Shown here in pieces: positions 53,759 through 62,026 of a stretch of 64,000 nucleotides of DNA (the first letter of the stretch is position 1; each line of letters begins with the position of its first letter). The stretch covers positions 648,501 through 712,500 of the forward strand of contig NZ_JBEWCD010000003.1 of the NCBI RefSeq assembly GCF_040530035.1, given 5' to 3'. This DNA is from Roseibium sp. HPY-6. Lineage in GTDB: Bacteria; Pseudomonadota; Alphaproteobacteria; Rhizobiales; Stappiaceae. The position numbers were made by a program, and so were the translations under genes. Below the pieces are notes generated by a model, which ran no database searches, had not been told where the DNA came from, and was given only the letters and a program-made list of their open reading frames with translations.

Positions 53759-54433
53759 TTAGGTGGCTTGCGCGCACTCTGCCTTGGTTTTGGCTTTCGC
53801 TTTTTTTCGTGCAAAGACGCCGAGAGCTCCAAGCCCTGCAATCAGGCTGAAGGCTGAAGCAGGCAGCGGAACCGGGACCGGGGCATAAGATTTGACTTCC
53901 AGAGAGAACCCTCCGAGAGCCTGGGCTTGGGCATCGTTCGAAGTGAAGATCCCTTCATTCAAGACATCGAAGGACAGGTTTCTGATCAGGACAGGGTCGT
54001 AGTCGAGAAACGTTTCAAAATTGAGAGGCGTAACATTGTTCGTCAGTCCGGACGTTTGCCCGATAAAGCGGATGACAAAGTCATCTGCATCGTTCGGGTT
54101 CTGGTCGTCGTTGTCCAATGCAATGGCCTGAATACCGATCGTGAACCCGTCTGAACTTTCACCAACCAGCCCGTGGCTTTGAGGTTGAAAGATCGTCGGA
54201 TTGTTATTGTTGCCCAGAAGAGGACCGTTGACGTAGTCGCCGAGGTTATCAAAGAAGATGTATTCTAGGTGCTTGGCACTAAATCCTGAATAGTCGAAAT
54301 TGTCAGGATTTGTGACGTCAAGACTGAACATGACCCCGCCGGTCTCTGTTTCCTCAAGCGTCGCGATGACTGCTGCTTGCGCCGTACCGGTGGTCAGGAC
54401 AGCCAGCAGAGCGCCGATCAGAAAATTTTTCAT
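53759..54433 (-). CDS. VPLPA-CTERM sorted exoprotein
   Basis: The 224-residue protein has a signal peptide (cleavage after AQA) and a C-terminal sorting tail: VPLPAS (residues about 193-198), a hydrophobic helix FSLIAGLGALGVF and a basic RKKAKAK end. This is the alphaproteobacterial VPLPA-type signal processed by an exosortase-like system. The mature part is an Asx/Gly-rich beta-like domain of about 165 residues. An unusual extra 12 residues follow the basic cluster. No exosortase gene is within the window. Confidence 0.8.
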   Translation of the reverse strand: MKNFLIGALLAVLTTGTAQAAVIATLEETETGGVMFSLDVTNPDNFDYSGFSAKHLEYIFFDNLGDYVNGPLLGNNNNPTIFQPQSHGLVGESSDGFTIGIQAIALDNDDQNPNDADDFVIRFIGQTSGLTNNVTPLNFETFLDYDPVLIRNLSFDVLNEGIFTSNDAQAQALGGFSLEVKSYAPVPVPLPASAFSLIAGLGALGVFARKKAKAKTKAECAQAT

Positions 54434-54748
54434 ATCATTATCTTCCGTATCTAAAGCAAATTTCGTTTTTATCTGGGTTCAGCTCACCGTTTCGTGGCCC
54501 GGGCGCTGAACTTGTACCTTTTGTGAGCCGGATAACGTTTCAATAACGAAACCGTGAGCAGCCGAAAATCGGCGAGCCGTCGCAATGTTCTGTGTGTCGT
54601 GTCTCACCGGAGCGTATTTTGTCGGTTTACGGCGCAAGGCTCGCATCAGCGAGAAAAGGTCACGCAGGGCCAGAGATCTTTTGAAGAATGTGCGGAATGG
54701 TCCGCGGTTTCAGCCGTTGCTTTTCGTCTCGACATTTGAAGCCGCGCT
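54434..54748. other. Gene-free region between the VPLPA protein and the AraC gene
   Basis: No gene is apparent. GTTCAGC and GCTGAAC face each other across about 20 bp near 54478-54512. Otherwise I see nothing notable. Confidence 0.4.
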
Positions 54749-55819
54749 TCAGGACTTTGGGCGCCAGAAGGCCGCAAGGCTAGGCAGGCTTGCCTCAAAA
54801 TCGTGTTTCAGGCCGCATTTTGGGCAATTCTCTTGCACTGCCGAACCAAGGACGTCGCTGGGGCGCATACCGTATTGAGAACGGAACATCCGCAGAAATG
54901 TGGTTTGATCGTAAATGCCATGTTGTTCCGCAATGCGGCGAATTGCACCGCGAGCCGGGGCAGTCGAACGCAGATCTCGATGGATTGCGGACAATCGATG
55001 TTCGCGCACGAAATTCGCGACGCCGCCGACTTCATCGAAAGCCCGGTAAACCGTCGCGCGGGACGCGTTGAATTCGCGCTGCAAAGTACTCACGCTCAAG
55101 TCTGAACGGGCCAAGTTCGCGAGCAGGAACCGGCGCATTGCGAGCGCTCGATTTGATTTTAGCAACGCAACGCCGTCTTCTTCGTTTTTTCCGCGCGGCG
55201 CGGCCGCCTGCACCAGCTCCGAAAGCTGCTTTGCAATCCCTGGTGCATCTGGAGACGCTGTGTTGGAAAGTGTTTCAAAGAGGCTGGTGAGCGCGTATTT
55301 GAGAACTTTCACTTGCCATGACTGATTGTTCAGCGCGACGAGGGGCTCCTGACTTAACGGATCATAGCCAACCCGGCCAATGGGCAACCGAAGAGACAAG
55401 GCATTTCCGTCATCGAGTGCATGCAACTTGTGCCGGGCATTCATCAAAAACAGGGACCCGGGGCCGAACTCCCGCCGTGCGTCATCGCTTTCCACGCGCA
55501 AATGACCGGATTTGATCCACCGCAGAAACATCATGTCTCTAAAGTCGGCATCAATGGTCTGCGGGGTTTGCAGTTCTGTCGGACCATAGGAAAAAGACGC
55601 CGCCGCGACATCATCCAGGGCCCAGGCGTCCAAAGCCAAATACGGTGTTTTATTGTCTTCGCTGCGGGTGTAGGTATAGAGCCCGCGGCTGAACGTGTTC
55701 AATGCATCAAGACGATCATTTTCTTCAAATGAATGCGTTGCGAACCGCAAATGCGGAAGCATTTCCGGGCGCGCCTTGGTCCCGTAACTGCCCTCTCCGT
55801 AATGCGATCGACTATTCAA
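54749..55819 (-). CDS. AraC family transcriptional regulator
   Basis: The 356-residue protein has an N-terminal ligand-binding-like domain (about 20-200) and a C-terminal AraC double HTH (about 235-330: LSVSTLQREFNASRATVYRAFDEVGG and RRIAEQHGIYDQTTFLRMFRSQYGMRPSDV). An odd tail of about 25 residues, with CPKC, follows the HTH and might bind a metal. A TTG start at 55819 has GATGAG before it; an ATG at 55762 is the alternative. Neighbours give no clue to its target. Confidence 0.8.
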   Translation of the reverse strand: MNSRSHYGEGSYGTKARPEMLPHLRFATHSFEENDRLDALNTFSRGLYTYTRSEDNKTPYLALDAWALDDVAAASFSYGPTELQTPQTIDADFRDMMFLRWIKSGHLRVESDDARREFGPGSLFLMNARHKLHALDDGNALSLRLPIGRVGYDPLSQEPLVALNNQSWQVKVLKYALTSLFETLSNTASPDAPGIAKQLSELVQAAAPRGKNEEDGVALLKSNRALAMRRFLLANLARSDLSVSTLQREFNASRATVYRAFDEVGGVANFVREHRLSAIHRDLRSTAPARGAIRRIAEQHGIYDQTTFLRMFRSQYGMRPSDVLGSAVQENCPKCGLKHDFEASLPSLAAFWRPKS

Positions 55820-55844
55820 TTCAGCTCATCCAGTGCTGCTTCCA

Positions 55845-55865
55845 GCGCCGCTTCTGTAGCGGCGC
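55845..55865 (-). other. Stem-loop upstream of the AraC gene
   Basis: GCGCCGCT and AGCGGCGC (perfect 8-bp arms) on a 5-nt loop lie 25 bp before the AraC start. On the minus strand it would fall in the 5' leader. Downstream, GTTTAA at 55901-55906 faces TTAAAC at 55920-55925, a possible operator. The rest of 55820-56114 shows no gene. Confidence 0.35.
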
Positions 55866-56114
55866 GGCGTGACCTAAGCCTTCACTCATAACACAAGCCG
55901 GTTTAATACCTATCGGTTGTTAAACAGGTGGTCGCACTTCCCCCCAGTTTCAACCTGGGTATCTGTGGTTGTCTGTCTTTAGGAAGGTACAAGCATCGGG
56001 TTATCGGGTTGCCCGAAGTTCAGGACATGCACGAAAATGATTAAAGTAACCCGGGTCTGCTGATCAACGTGCCTGGTCGAAGCACGGTGAAAGGTGTGAA
56101 GTTTAATTGCATTT

Positions 56115-57041
56115 CTAAGGACCGACCGGCTTTGCCTCCGGGCATTCAAGGCCGTCTTTCTTCAATTCTGAAACCACCCAGTCCCGGAAGAGACGAACTT
56201 TCCGGCTGTTCTTGTTCAACGGCTGGTAACTCAGCGCCCAGAATTCGTCTTCCGCTTCGCATATCAGATCAAAAGGCTGGATAAGTTGACCGTCCCGAAG
56301 GGCTTGCCGGCAGAAATAGGGTGTCAGAATGGCGACGCCCTGACCCGCAATCGCCCTGTTCGCCTCAAGGGCCTGTGACCCCATGCGCGAGGTTGGCCAT
56401 TTCGCCAGATCGGCATCCGGAAGTCCTGCGGCACTGAACCAAATGCGCCACCACGGATCGTCCGGGTCGACGATCGGCAGTTTCAGGAGGTCAGATGGCG
56501 TTTTGATCCCCCCAATGGTTTCTGCAAGCCGCGGTGATACCATTGGTGTGAACTTTGCAGACACGATGGGAATGAAAAGATTGCCTCTTGGCGGCGGGTA
56601 GCAGGCGGAAATCGTAACATCCGCCTGGTCGAACTGCGGTTTTTCCCATGGCCCATAGGACACCAGGCGCACGGCGATGTCGGGGTTCTGCATCTGGAAC
56701 GACAACATCCGTGAGGCGAGCCAGTTCACTGCGAAGGTTGTGTTGCTGGAAATCACCAGCTCGGTTGCTTCTGCTGTCGTGACATCCTGAAAAACCTGGC
56801 GCAATCGGCCAAAGGCATCAACGACGCCTTCGGCAAGCAGCGCGCCTTTTGGCGTCAGATCGATCTTGCGCGGTTTCCGCTCGAAAACGATAAAGCCGAG
56901 TCTCTCTTCCAGCAGCTTGATCTGATAACTGACCGCTGCCTGGGTCATGCCGAGTTCGTCGCCGGCCTTCGTAAAACTCAGATGTCGGCTCGCTGCTTCA
57001 AATGCGCGTATCGATGAAAGAGGAGGCAGATTGGTGCTCAT
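56115..57041 (-). CDS. LysR family regulator, GcvA-like
   Basis: The 308-residue protein has the LysR winged HTH (residues about 6-65, LSSIRAFEAASRHLSFTKAGDELGMTQAAVSYQIKLLEE) and a two-lobe substrate-binding domain ending near residue 295. The spacing of the HTH motif with AAVSYQIK resembles GcvA-type regulators of amino acid or beta-lactamase systems. An 8-bp-arm dyad overlaps its start codon, suggesting autoregulation. It is divergent from a small DUF1127-like gene. Confidence 0.88.
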   Translation of the reverse strand: MSTNLPPLSSIRAFEAASRHLSFTKAGDELGMTQAAVSYQIKLLEERLGFIVFERKPRKIDLTPKGALLAEGVVDAFGRLRQVFQDVTTAEATELVISSNTTFAVNWLASRMLSFQMQNPDIAVRLVSYGPWEKPQFDQADVTISACYPPPRGNLFIPIVSAKFTPMVSPRLAETIGGIKTPSDLLKLPIVDPDDPWWRIWFSAAGLPDADLAKWPTSRMGSQALEANRAIAGQGVAILTPYFCRQALRDGQLIQPFDLICEAEDEFWALSYQPLNKNSRKVRLFRDWVVSELKKDGLECPEAKPVGP

Positions 57042-57062
57042 GCATAATTTGTCCTTATGCAT
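57040..57062. promoter_or_regulatory. Palindrome overlapping the LysR start codon
   Basis: ATGCATAA and TTATGCAT (perfect 8-bp arms, 7-bp spacer) cover the first bases of the LysR gene and its ribosome-binding region. LysR proteins often bind such dyads to repress themselves and activate the divergent gene. Confidence 0.5.
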
Positions 57063-57136
57063 TAAAGGAAAATTTTCGTTGGTCAGACGCGTTGCTATTT
57101 TCGATATGTAGCCCATTGAGCCATGAGGTTACAACG

Positions 57137-57376
57137 ATGCCAAAGCAATTTCCTTTCCCGCAAACAAAGGCCGATCAAAAGAATACGGCGAGATTGCCCC
57201 TAGGCAGCCTTATCCGGAGTTTTTTCGCCGTCTTGGCGGCAAAGAAGCGCCGGCGGATCCGACTGTCCGATCTGCCGCCGGACCTCAGGAAAGACATTTG
57301 CCATGACGAGGAACCGCAGATGGGCAGCTCGCTCGAACAGAAATGGGCATCTGAACTTGAACACCTGAAAAGATAA
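57137..57376 (+). CDS. Small basic protein, DUF1127-like
   Basis: The 79-residue protein has a central KKRRRIRLSDLPPDLRKDI, like the RNA-binding basic helix of DUF1127 (YjiS-type) proteins of alphaproteobacteria, which bind RNA and affect phosphate or stress pathways. The similarity is to the motif only. It starts with ATG at 57137 and lies 95 bp from the divergent LysR gene, its possible regulator. Confidence 0.55.
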   Translation: MPKQFPFPQTKADQKNTARLPLGSLIRSFFAVLAAKKRRRIRLSDLPPDLRKDICHDEEPQMGSSLEQKWASELEHLKR

Positions 57377-57422
57377 TTGCTACGCGCAGCGCATGAAGCA
57401 GGTCCTGCCGATTCAGGCTTCT

Positions 57423-57710
57423 CTATTCATCGTAGAATTGGATTTCCATGTCGCAGGCCGCATCGCGGAGTTCAACGAGGTCCTGATAGGCATCGGACCG
57501 ATAAAACCGCATGGCGCTCTCCATGTCCTTATATCGAAAGACCGCGGTGAAGTGGGGCGGTTTCGAAGTGCCGTTGAATGCGGTTCGATACGTTCCGCGA
57601 ACGACAGTTTCAACGTCGTGTCGCTGCATAAGAACGGATGCTTTTTCAACATACATCTTGAAGGCAGCCATGTCTTTGATCGTGGCGTATGAAAAATTGA
57701 GAACGGGCAT
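57423..57710 (-). CDS. DUF1330 family protein
   Basis: The 95-residue protein has the dimeric alpha/beta-barrel outline of DUF1330, with LNFSYATIKDMAAFKMYVEKA, TAVFRYKDMESAMRFYRSDAYQDL and a terminal ACDMEIQFYDE. No function is known. It precedes the LysE-type exporter on the minus strand downstream of it by 31 bp, perhaps in one transcript. Confidence 0.8.
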   Translation of the reverse strand: MPVLNFSYATIKDMAAFKMYVEKASVLMQRHDVETVVRGTYRTAFNGTSKPPHFTAVFRYKDMESAMRFYRSDAYQDLVELRDAACDMEIQFYDE

Positions 57711-57741
57711 ATTGCGACCACTTCCGGAAAGTGTTCAGGAG

Positions 57742-58338
57742 TTACAGAACAAGCGCCCAGACCGTTGCGGCGAGCATGGCGATTGCCATGGAAACCGTGA
57801 CGGCCCGCATGACCGGACCTTCGCCGATCAGCGCAAGGATCGAGACACCCGCCAACGCCCAGAGTGAATGAAATACCATCCCGCCAACTGTGAACCCGGC
57901 AATCAGGATGAGGGCGTTTTCGTGAATGCTCAGGCCATTGCCGGCAAGGAAGGTCGAAAAGGCGACCAGGTTCATGGCCCAGGTTTTCGGGCTCAGTGGG
58001 TGGATGAGCAATCCTTCCCAGAAGCTCGGCAAGGCGACTTCGCCTTTCGGTTTAACGGTGAGAGATATGATGCGCCAGGCCAGATACGTCATGTAGGCCA
58101 TGCTCAGAACCTTGAAGACCGTGACAATCGGGCCGCCACCGGCCATGACGTGGCCGAGCCCATAGGCGACGCTGAGTTTCAATGGCAGTGACCCTATCTG
58201 CGATGCGACAATCACGGGAAATGCCGTTTTGTAGCCGGCGGATGCACCGATCGCGAGAAATGTCAGATTTCCGGGACCGGGCGTTCCGGTCATAACGATC
58301 ACAAAAACAGCGAAGGCCAGAAACGTGGCGAAATCCAT
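57742..58338 (-). CDS. LysE/RhtB family amino acid exporter
   Basis: The 198-residue protein has about six membrane helices and the family's FVIVMTGTPGPGNLTFLAIGASAGYKTAF near the N-terminus, followed by a region with LIHPLSPKTWAMNLVAFSTF. It exports amino acids or related amines. AGGAG precedes the ATG. It is divergent from a MocR regulator, and tandem repeats in the region between suggest it is the target. Confidence 0.88.
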   Translation of the reverse strand: MDFATFLAFAVFVIVMTGTPGPGNLTFLAIGASAGYKTAFPVIVASQIGSLPLKLSVAYGLGHVMAGGGPIVTVFKVLSMAYMTYLAWRIISLTVKPKGEVALPSFWEGLLIHPLSPKTWAMNLVAFSTFLAGNGLSIHENALILIAGFTVGGMVFHSLWALAGVSILALIGEGPVMRAVTVSMAIAMLAATVWALVL

Positions 58339-58358
58339 AAATCGTCTCCTGCGGCAGC

Positions 58359-58376
58359 ATCGATACAATCGATACA
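58359..58376. promoter_or_regulatory. Tandem operator repeats between LysE and MocR genes
   Basis: ATCGATACA occurs twice in direct head-to-tail repeat, and the related ATTGTATTCG lies near 58410 in inverted orientation. MocR/GabR/PdxR regulators bind such repeats. This is probably the MocR site controlling the divergent exporter. Confidence 0.55.
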
Positions 58377-58437
58377 AAATTGGCGGAGATACTAATTGTC
58401 TTGAGATATTGTATTCGTCAATGTAAACATTGTTCTC

Positions 58438-59847
58438 ATGACAATGTGGATTCCGGAAATTCAGGACGCTGAGGGCCCGATTTACATCGCGATCGCCGAC
58501 GCGCTTGAATCAGACATCAAGGAAGGCATTCTGGGCCAGGGCGACCGCCTGCCGCCACAGCGTGAGCTGGCCTATCAGCTTGGCGTCACGCTGGGTACGG
58601 TCACACGTGCTTACGGTGAAGCGGAACGCCGCCGGCTGGTCAAGGGGGAGACAGGGCGCGGAACCTATGTCGCCCCCGAAACCCACAAGGTCTCTCCATT
58701 GATCCCGAAAGAGGATGAGCAGGAGATTTGCGACCTTGCTCGCAATTTTGCCTATCCGCATCTCAACCCGAACCTCTCCGAGGGTCTGATCCGCATGGCG
58801 AGAACGGCCGGCATCGACCGGTTGAACGGATTTGTGCCCTCAGAAGGCCTGAAGGCGCACCGTGAAACCGGCGTGCTGGTGTTCAAGGACTATGGACTGG
58901 ACGCTGATCCGTCTCGGGTCGCGGTCACTTGCGGCGCACAGCACGGCATTCAGGTGACCTGCCAGGCACTCTTTCGCAGCGGCGATGCGATTGCCGTCGA
59001 CAGGTTCACCTATCCGTCCATCTTTCCCTCGCTCGCCAGCATCGGTCTGAAGCTGGTTCCCGTGCCCGCGCTGATTCGCTCCGATGGGGGCTTTGGCGCT
59101 ATGGATCCGCAAGCACTTGCACAGGCAGCCAGGGTCCATGGCATCAAGGGTGTGTTCCTGATGCCGAACATGCAGAATCCGACAACGCATACCATGTCCG
59201 TCGAGGAGCGGGAAAATCTGGTTCAAGTTGCGCGTGAGCATGATCTGAAGATCGTCGAGGACGACCCTTACACGCCTTTCCTGCCTGAGACCCTGCCCGC
59301 GTTCGGCGCACTTGCTCCGGAGCGCACGGCCTCCATCGCAAGTATCTCCAAGGTCTGCTCTCCGGGAAGCCGCATCGGTTTCGTGCACGTGCCGGAACTC
59401 TTCGGCGACTCCATACGTAACAAGATCGGCGAAAGCACGTGGATGGCATCGCCTATTACGGCGGAACTGATTGCCGGTTGGGTGCGGGAAGGACATCTTT
59501 TCAAAACACTGCGTCTGAAACGCAAAGCCAACCGGGTCCGGTTTCAGAGAGCGCGTGAAATTTTGTCACCCTATTTTCTGCAAGGTGGCATCGATAAGGT
59601 CTTTGGGTGGTTGCGTTTGCCCGATCACGTCGACCCCGACGCAATTCAGGCGACGCTTGGCCATCAACGCATTTCGGTTTTGTCCTCGCGTTACTTCCAG
59701 TCCAGAGACCACGCCTCAGCGCCCTATTTGCGGCTTACATTCGGGTCCGAAGCGTCGGAGGAGCGGTTTTGCAAAGCGCTGGAAAGAGTGCGCGCCACCA
59801 TTGACCAATTGGCCGAGTTGCCCGATCTGAGCCGTCCGGTAGGATAA
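58438..59847 (+). CDS. MocR-type regulator (GntR HTH fused to aminotransferase fold)
   Basis: The 469-residue protein has a GntR winged HTH (residues about 15-80: DALESDIKEGILGQGDRLPPQRELAYQLGVTLGTVTRAY) and a class I aminotransferase domain (about 100-465) with a PLP lysine in ASISKVCSPGSRIGF. The domain senses PLP and an amino compound rather than catalysing. Divergent from a LysE exporter, it probably regulates amino acid export. There is no good ribosome site before the ATG, so the start is less certain. Confidence 0.85.
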   Translation: MTMWIPEIQDAEGPIYIAIADALESDIKEGILGQGDRLPPQRELAYQLGVTLGTVTRAYGEAERRRLVKGETGRGTYVAPETHKVSPLIPKEDEQEICDLARNFAYPHLNPNLSEGLIRMARTAGIDRLNGFVPSEGLKAHRETGVLVFKDYGLDADPSRVAVTCGAQHGIQVTCQALFRSGDAIAVDRFTYPSIFPSLASIGLKLVPVPALIRSDGGFGAMDPQALAQAARVHGIKGVFLMPNMQNPTTHTMSVEERENLVQVAREHDLKIVEDDPYTPFLPETLPAFGALAPERTASIASISKVCSPGSRIGFVHVPELFGDSIRNKIGESTWMASPITAELIAGWVREGHLFKTLRLKRKANRVRFQRAREILSPYFLQGGIDKVFGWLRLPDHVDPDAIQATLGHQRISVLSSRYFQSRDHASAPYLRLTFGSEASEERFCKALERVRATIDQLAELPDLSRPVG

Positions 59848-59955
59848 GCCGACTTTGACATCGGATAAGATCCAGTCAATAAGCAGCCCCCGAACGGGCC
59901 CTGGAAAAGGGTTTCCTGTTGTCGACAACTGCGCGGGCACCTTCGGCGAGGTGGA

Positions 59956-60732
59956 ATGGCTTTCTGGCCCAAAAAGAAAAATCACGACCAGATCCGGGTC
60001 TGCGATCCGGCGGCCCTTCCCTATGCAGAGTTTCAAGATGTCGGCCTCTCGATCGGCAGCAGGCAAGTTCTTACCGGCCTGACGCTGTCTCTGCAGGAAG
60101 ACAGGATAGGCGTGATTGGCCTGAACGGCTCGGGCAAAAGCACTTTTGTGCGTTTGCTGAACGGCCTGCGGCAGCCGGATCGTGGCGCGCTCAAGCTCTT
60201 TGGCGCACCAGCCGCAGCGGCTGCACCCGAGTTGCCTCGCCACGTCGGCTTTGTGTTTCAAAACCCCGACCATCAGGCCATTTTTCCTACGGTTGAAGAA
60301 GAGATCGCGTTTGGCCTGACCCAACTGGGTATCTCCAAGGACGAGAGCCGGACGCGTGCCTTGGACTTTCTGGCGCAGCACGGCTGCGATGCGCTTGCGT
60401 CCTTGCCGATTGCCGAATTGTCCGAGGGTCAAAAACAGCTTGTCTGTATTCTGTCCGTCCTTGTCATGGAACCGAGCCTGCTTGTTCTCGACGAACCCAT
60501 GACCAGCCTTGATGCGCTGGCGTCCCGCAGGATTGGTGACAAGCTCCGCTCCCTGCCGCAGAAGATCGTGATGGTCAGTCACGATCTGGACCATCTTGAA
60601 AGCTTCGATCGCGTGCTTTGGCTTGAAGACGGCGGCCTTCGCATGGATGGCGCTCCTTTTGAGGTTTTGTCGGCGTTCAAGGCGGATATCGACAGAAGAT
60701 CTGGCGTCAAGCTGGAGCTTGCGGCGCTATGA
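59956..60732 (+). CDS. bioM: Biotin ECF transporter ATP-binding subunit
   Basis: The 258-residue ABC ATPase has Walker A GLNGSGKST (about residues 54-62), Q-loop FVFQNPDHQ, ABC signature LSEGQKQLVCILS and Walker B LLVLDEPMTSLD. The energy-coupling-factor type is clear from its neighbours BioN and BioY. It powers biotin import by BioMNY. Its end overlaps bioN by 4 bp. A biotin repressor site (BioR-type) was sought upstream but not seen. Confidence 0.88.
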   Translation: MAFWPKKKNHDQIRVCDPAALPYAEFQDVGLSIGSRQVLTGLTLSLQEDRIGVIGLNGSGKSTFVRLLNGLRQPDRGALKLFGAPAAAAAPELPRHVGFVFQNPDHQAIFPTVEEEIAFGLTQLGISKDESRTRALDFLAQHGCDALASLPIAELSEGQKQLVCILSVLVMEPSLLVLDEPMTSLDALASRRIGDKLRSLPQKIVMVSHDLDHLESFDRVLWLEDGGLRMDGAPFEVLSAFKADIDRRSGVKLELAAL

Positions 60733-61340
60733 TCTCCATGTATCTGACAGGAAACAGCTGGCTGCACAGGACCCCCGCGGGTTTCAAACTGCTGCTGGTC
60801 GCTGTGGCCAGTCTGCTGTTGTTTCAGGTCACGTCTCTTTGGGTGTTCCTGCTATGCCTTGCGCTGGTCGTTGGCCTTTACGCCTCGCTTGGCAGGGAAG
60901 GTTTGGCGCAGTTGAAGCTGCTGCGCGGCTTGACCGTTTTCTTGGGCATTCTTCTCCTGCTTCATTGGATATCCGGAACGCTCTGGGAAGGACTCGCGGT
61001 AATCCTGCGTTTGATCGTTTTGGTCCTAGCCGCCAATCTTGTTTCGGTGACCACACGCATGGACGATATGCTGGAGGCCGTGACGCCCCTGTTCAAGCCG
61101 CTGGAGTGGTTCGGTTATTCGGCCAGAAAACCGGCATTGGGGGTCGCGCTGGTGCTACGCTTCGCGCCCTATATGATGCAGATCTTTTCAAGGCTTCGAG
61201 AAGCCTATCAATCGCGATCCGGTTCGAGAAATTCCTGGAGGCTTCTTCCCCCACTCGCCATTCAGTGTCTGCGCATGTCGGACAATGTGGCCGATGCCTT
61301 GCGGGCACGCGGTGGCTCGGAAGGATTGTCGCGGCGGTGA
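60729..61340 (+). CDS. bioN: Biotin ECF transporter transmembrane coupling subunit
   Basis: The 203-residue protein has about five membrane helices and the ECF T-component motif region near LPPLAIQCLRMSDNVADALRARG (about 173-196), which grips the ATPase. It couples ATP hydrolysis to the BioY substrate protein. It overlaps bioM by 4 bp, and bioY follows about 107 bp later. Confidence 0.85.
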   Translation: MISMYLTGNSWLHRTPAGFKLLLVAVASLLLFQVTSLWVFLLCLALVVGLYASLGREGLAQLKLLRGLTVFLGILLLLHWISGTLWEGLAVILRLIVLVLAANLVSVTTRMDDMLEAVTPLFKPLEWFGYSARKPALGVALVLRFAPYMMQIFSRLREAYQSRSGSRNSWRLLPPLAIQCLRMSDNVADALRARGGSEGLSRR

Positions 61341-61447
61341 TTGAGACACGCGAGCGATATCCGTTCGCAAAAAACAATGCATGTTCACCGTGAGGCCGCA
61401 AAGCGGTAATGACGGGACAGCAAAAACAAGGAGGCGTGAAAAACGCT

Positions 61448-62002
61448 ATGGCAGATCGTTCGCTGGTTCACATTGCATTTTACGCGGCATTGATTGCCGC
61501 CCTGGGTCTGGTGCCGCCGGTCGCCATCCCGTTTCTGGGCGGCGTGCCGATCACCGCACAGACCCTCGGCGTCATGCTGGCCGGTGTCATGCTTGGTCCG
61601 GTCCGCGGTGCACTCGCGGTGCTTCTGTTTCTGTTCCTGGTTGCGCTTGGAGCCCCATTCCTCGCAGGCGGCCGCGGCGGCCTGGGTGTATTTGCGTCAC
61701 CGTCTGTCGGCTTTCTGATCGGCTGGCCGGTTGGTGCTTTCGTTGCCGGCTGGATCATGCAGGCAACATCCCGCTTGAACATTCTCATCGCGGCCGGACT
61801 GTCCGCCGCTGTTGGCGGAATCGGTGTCGTTTATCTCTTCGGTATTCCAGGCGTTGCCTATATGGCGAACCTGTCCCTGGAAAAGGCAGCCCTCGGTAGC
61901 GCCATTTATGTTCCGGGCGATCTCGTTAAGGTCGTCATCACAGCTTTGGTCGTCCAGACCGTGGCACGCGGATTGCCGGGCGCGGTTCTGTCACGCGGTT
62001 GA
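61448..62002 (+). CDS. bioY: Biotin-specific substrate-binding membrane protein
   Basis: The 184-residue protein has six membrane helices and the BioY signature in GGVPITAQTLGVMLAGVMLGPVRGALAVLLFLFLVALGAPFLAGGRGGLG (about residues 29-79). It binds biotin at nanomolar affinity and joins BioMN. The ATG at 61448 follows AAGGAGG at 61428-61434 by 13 bp; an earlier in-frame GTG at 61436 is possible. It is 24 bp upstream of the acyl-CoA ligase gene. Confidence 0.92.
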   Translation: MADRSLVHIAFYAALIAALGLVPPVAIPFLGGVPITAQTLGVMLAGVMLGPVRGALAVLLFLFLVALGAPFLAGGRGGLGVFASPSVGFLIGWPVGAFVAGWIMQATSRLNILIAAGLSAAVGGIGVVYLFGIPGVAYMANLSLEKAALGSAIYVPGDLVKVVITALVVQTVARGLPGAVLSRG

Positions 62003-62026
62003 GCGGAGAAACGGGAACGCAGCGTC

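Noticed and set aside
59848..59955. BioR-type biotin repressor site upstream of bioM
   Set aside because: No TTATMKATAA-like dyad was found; only repeated GGATAAG elements.
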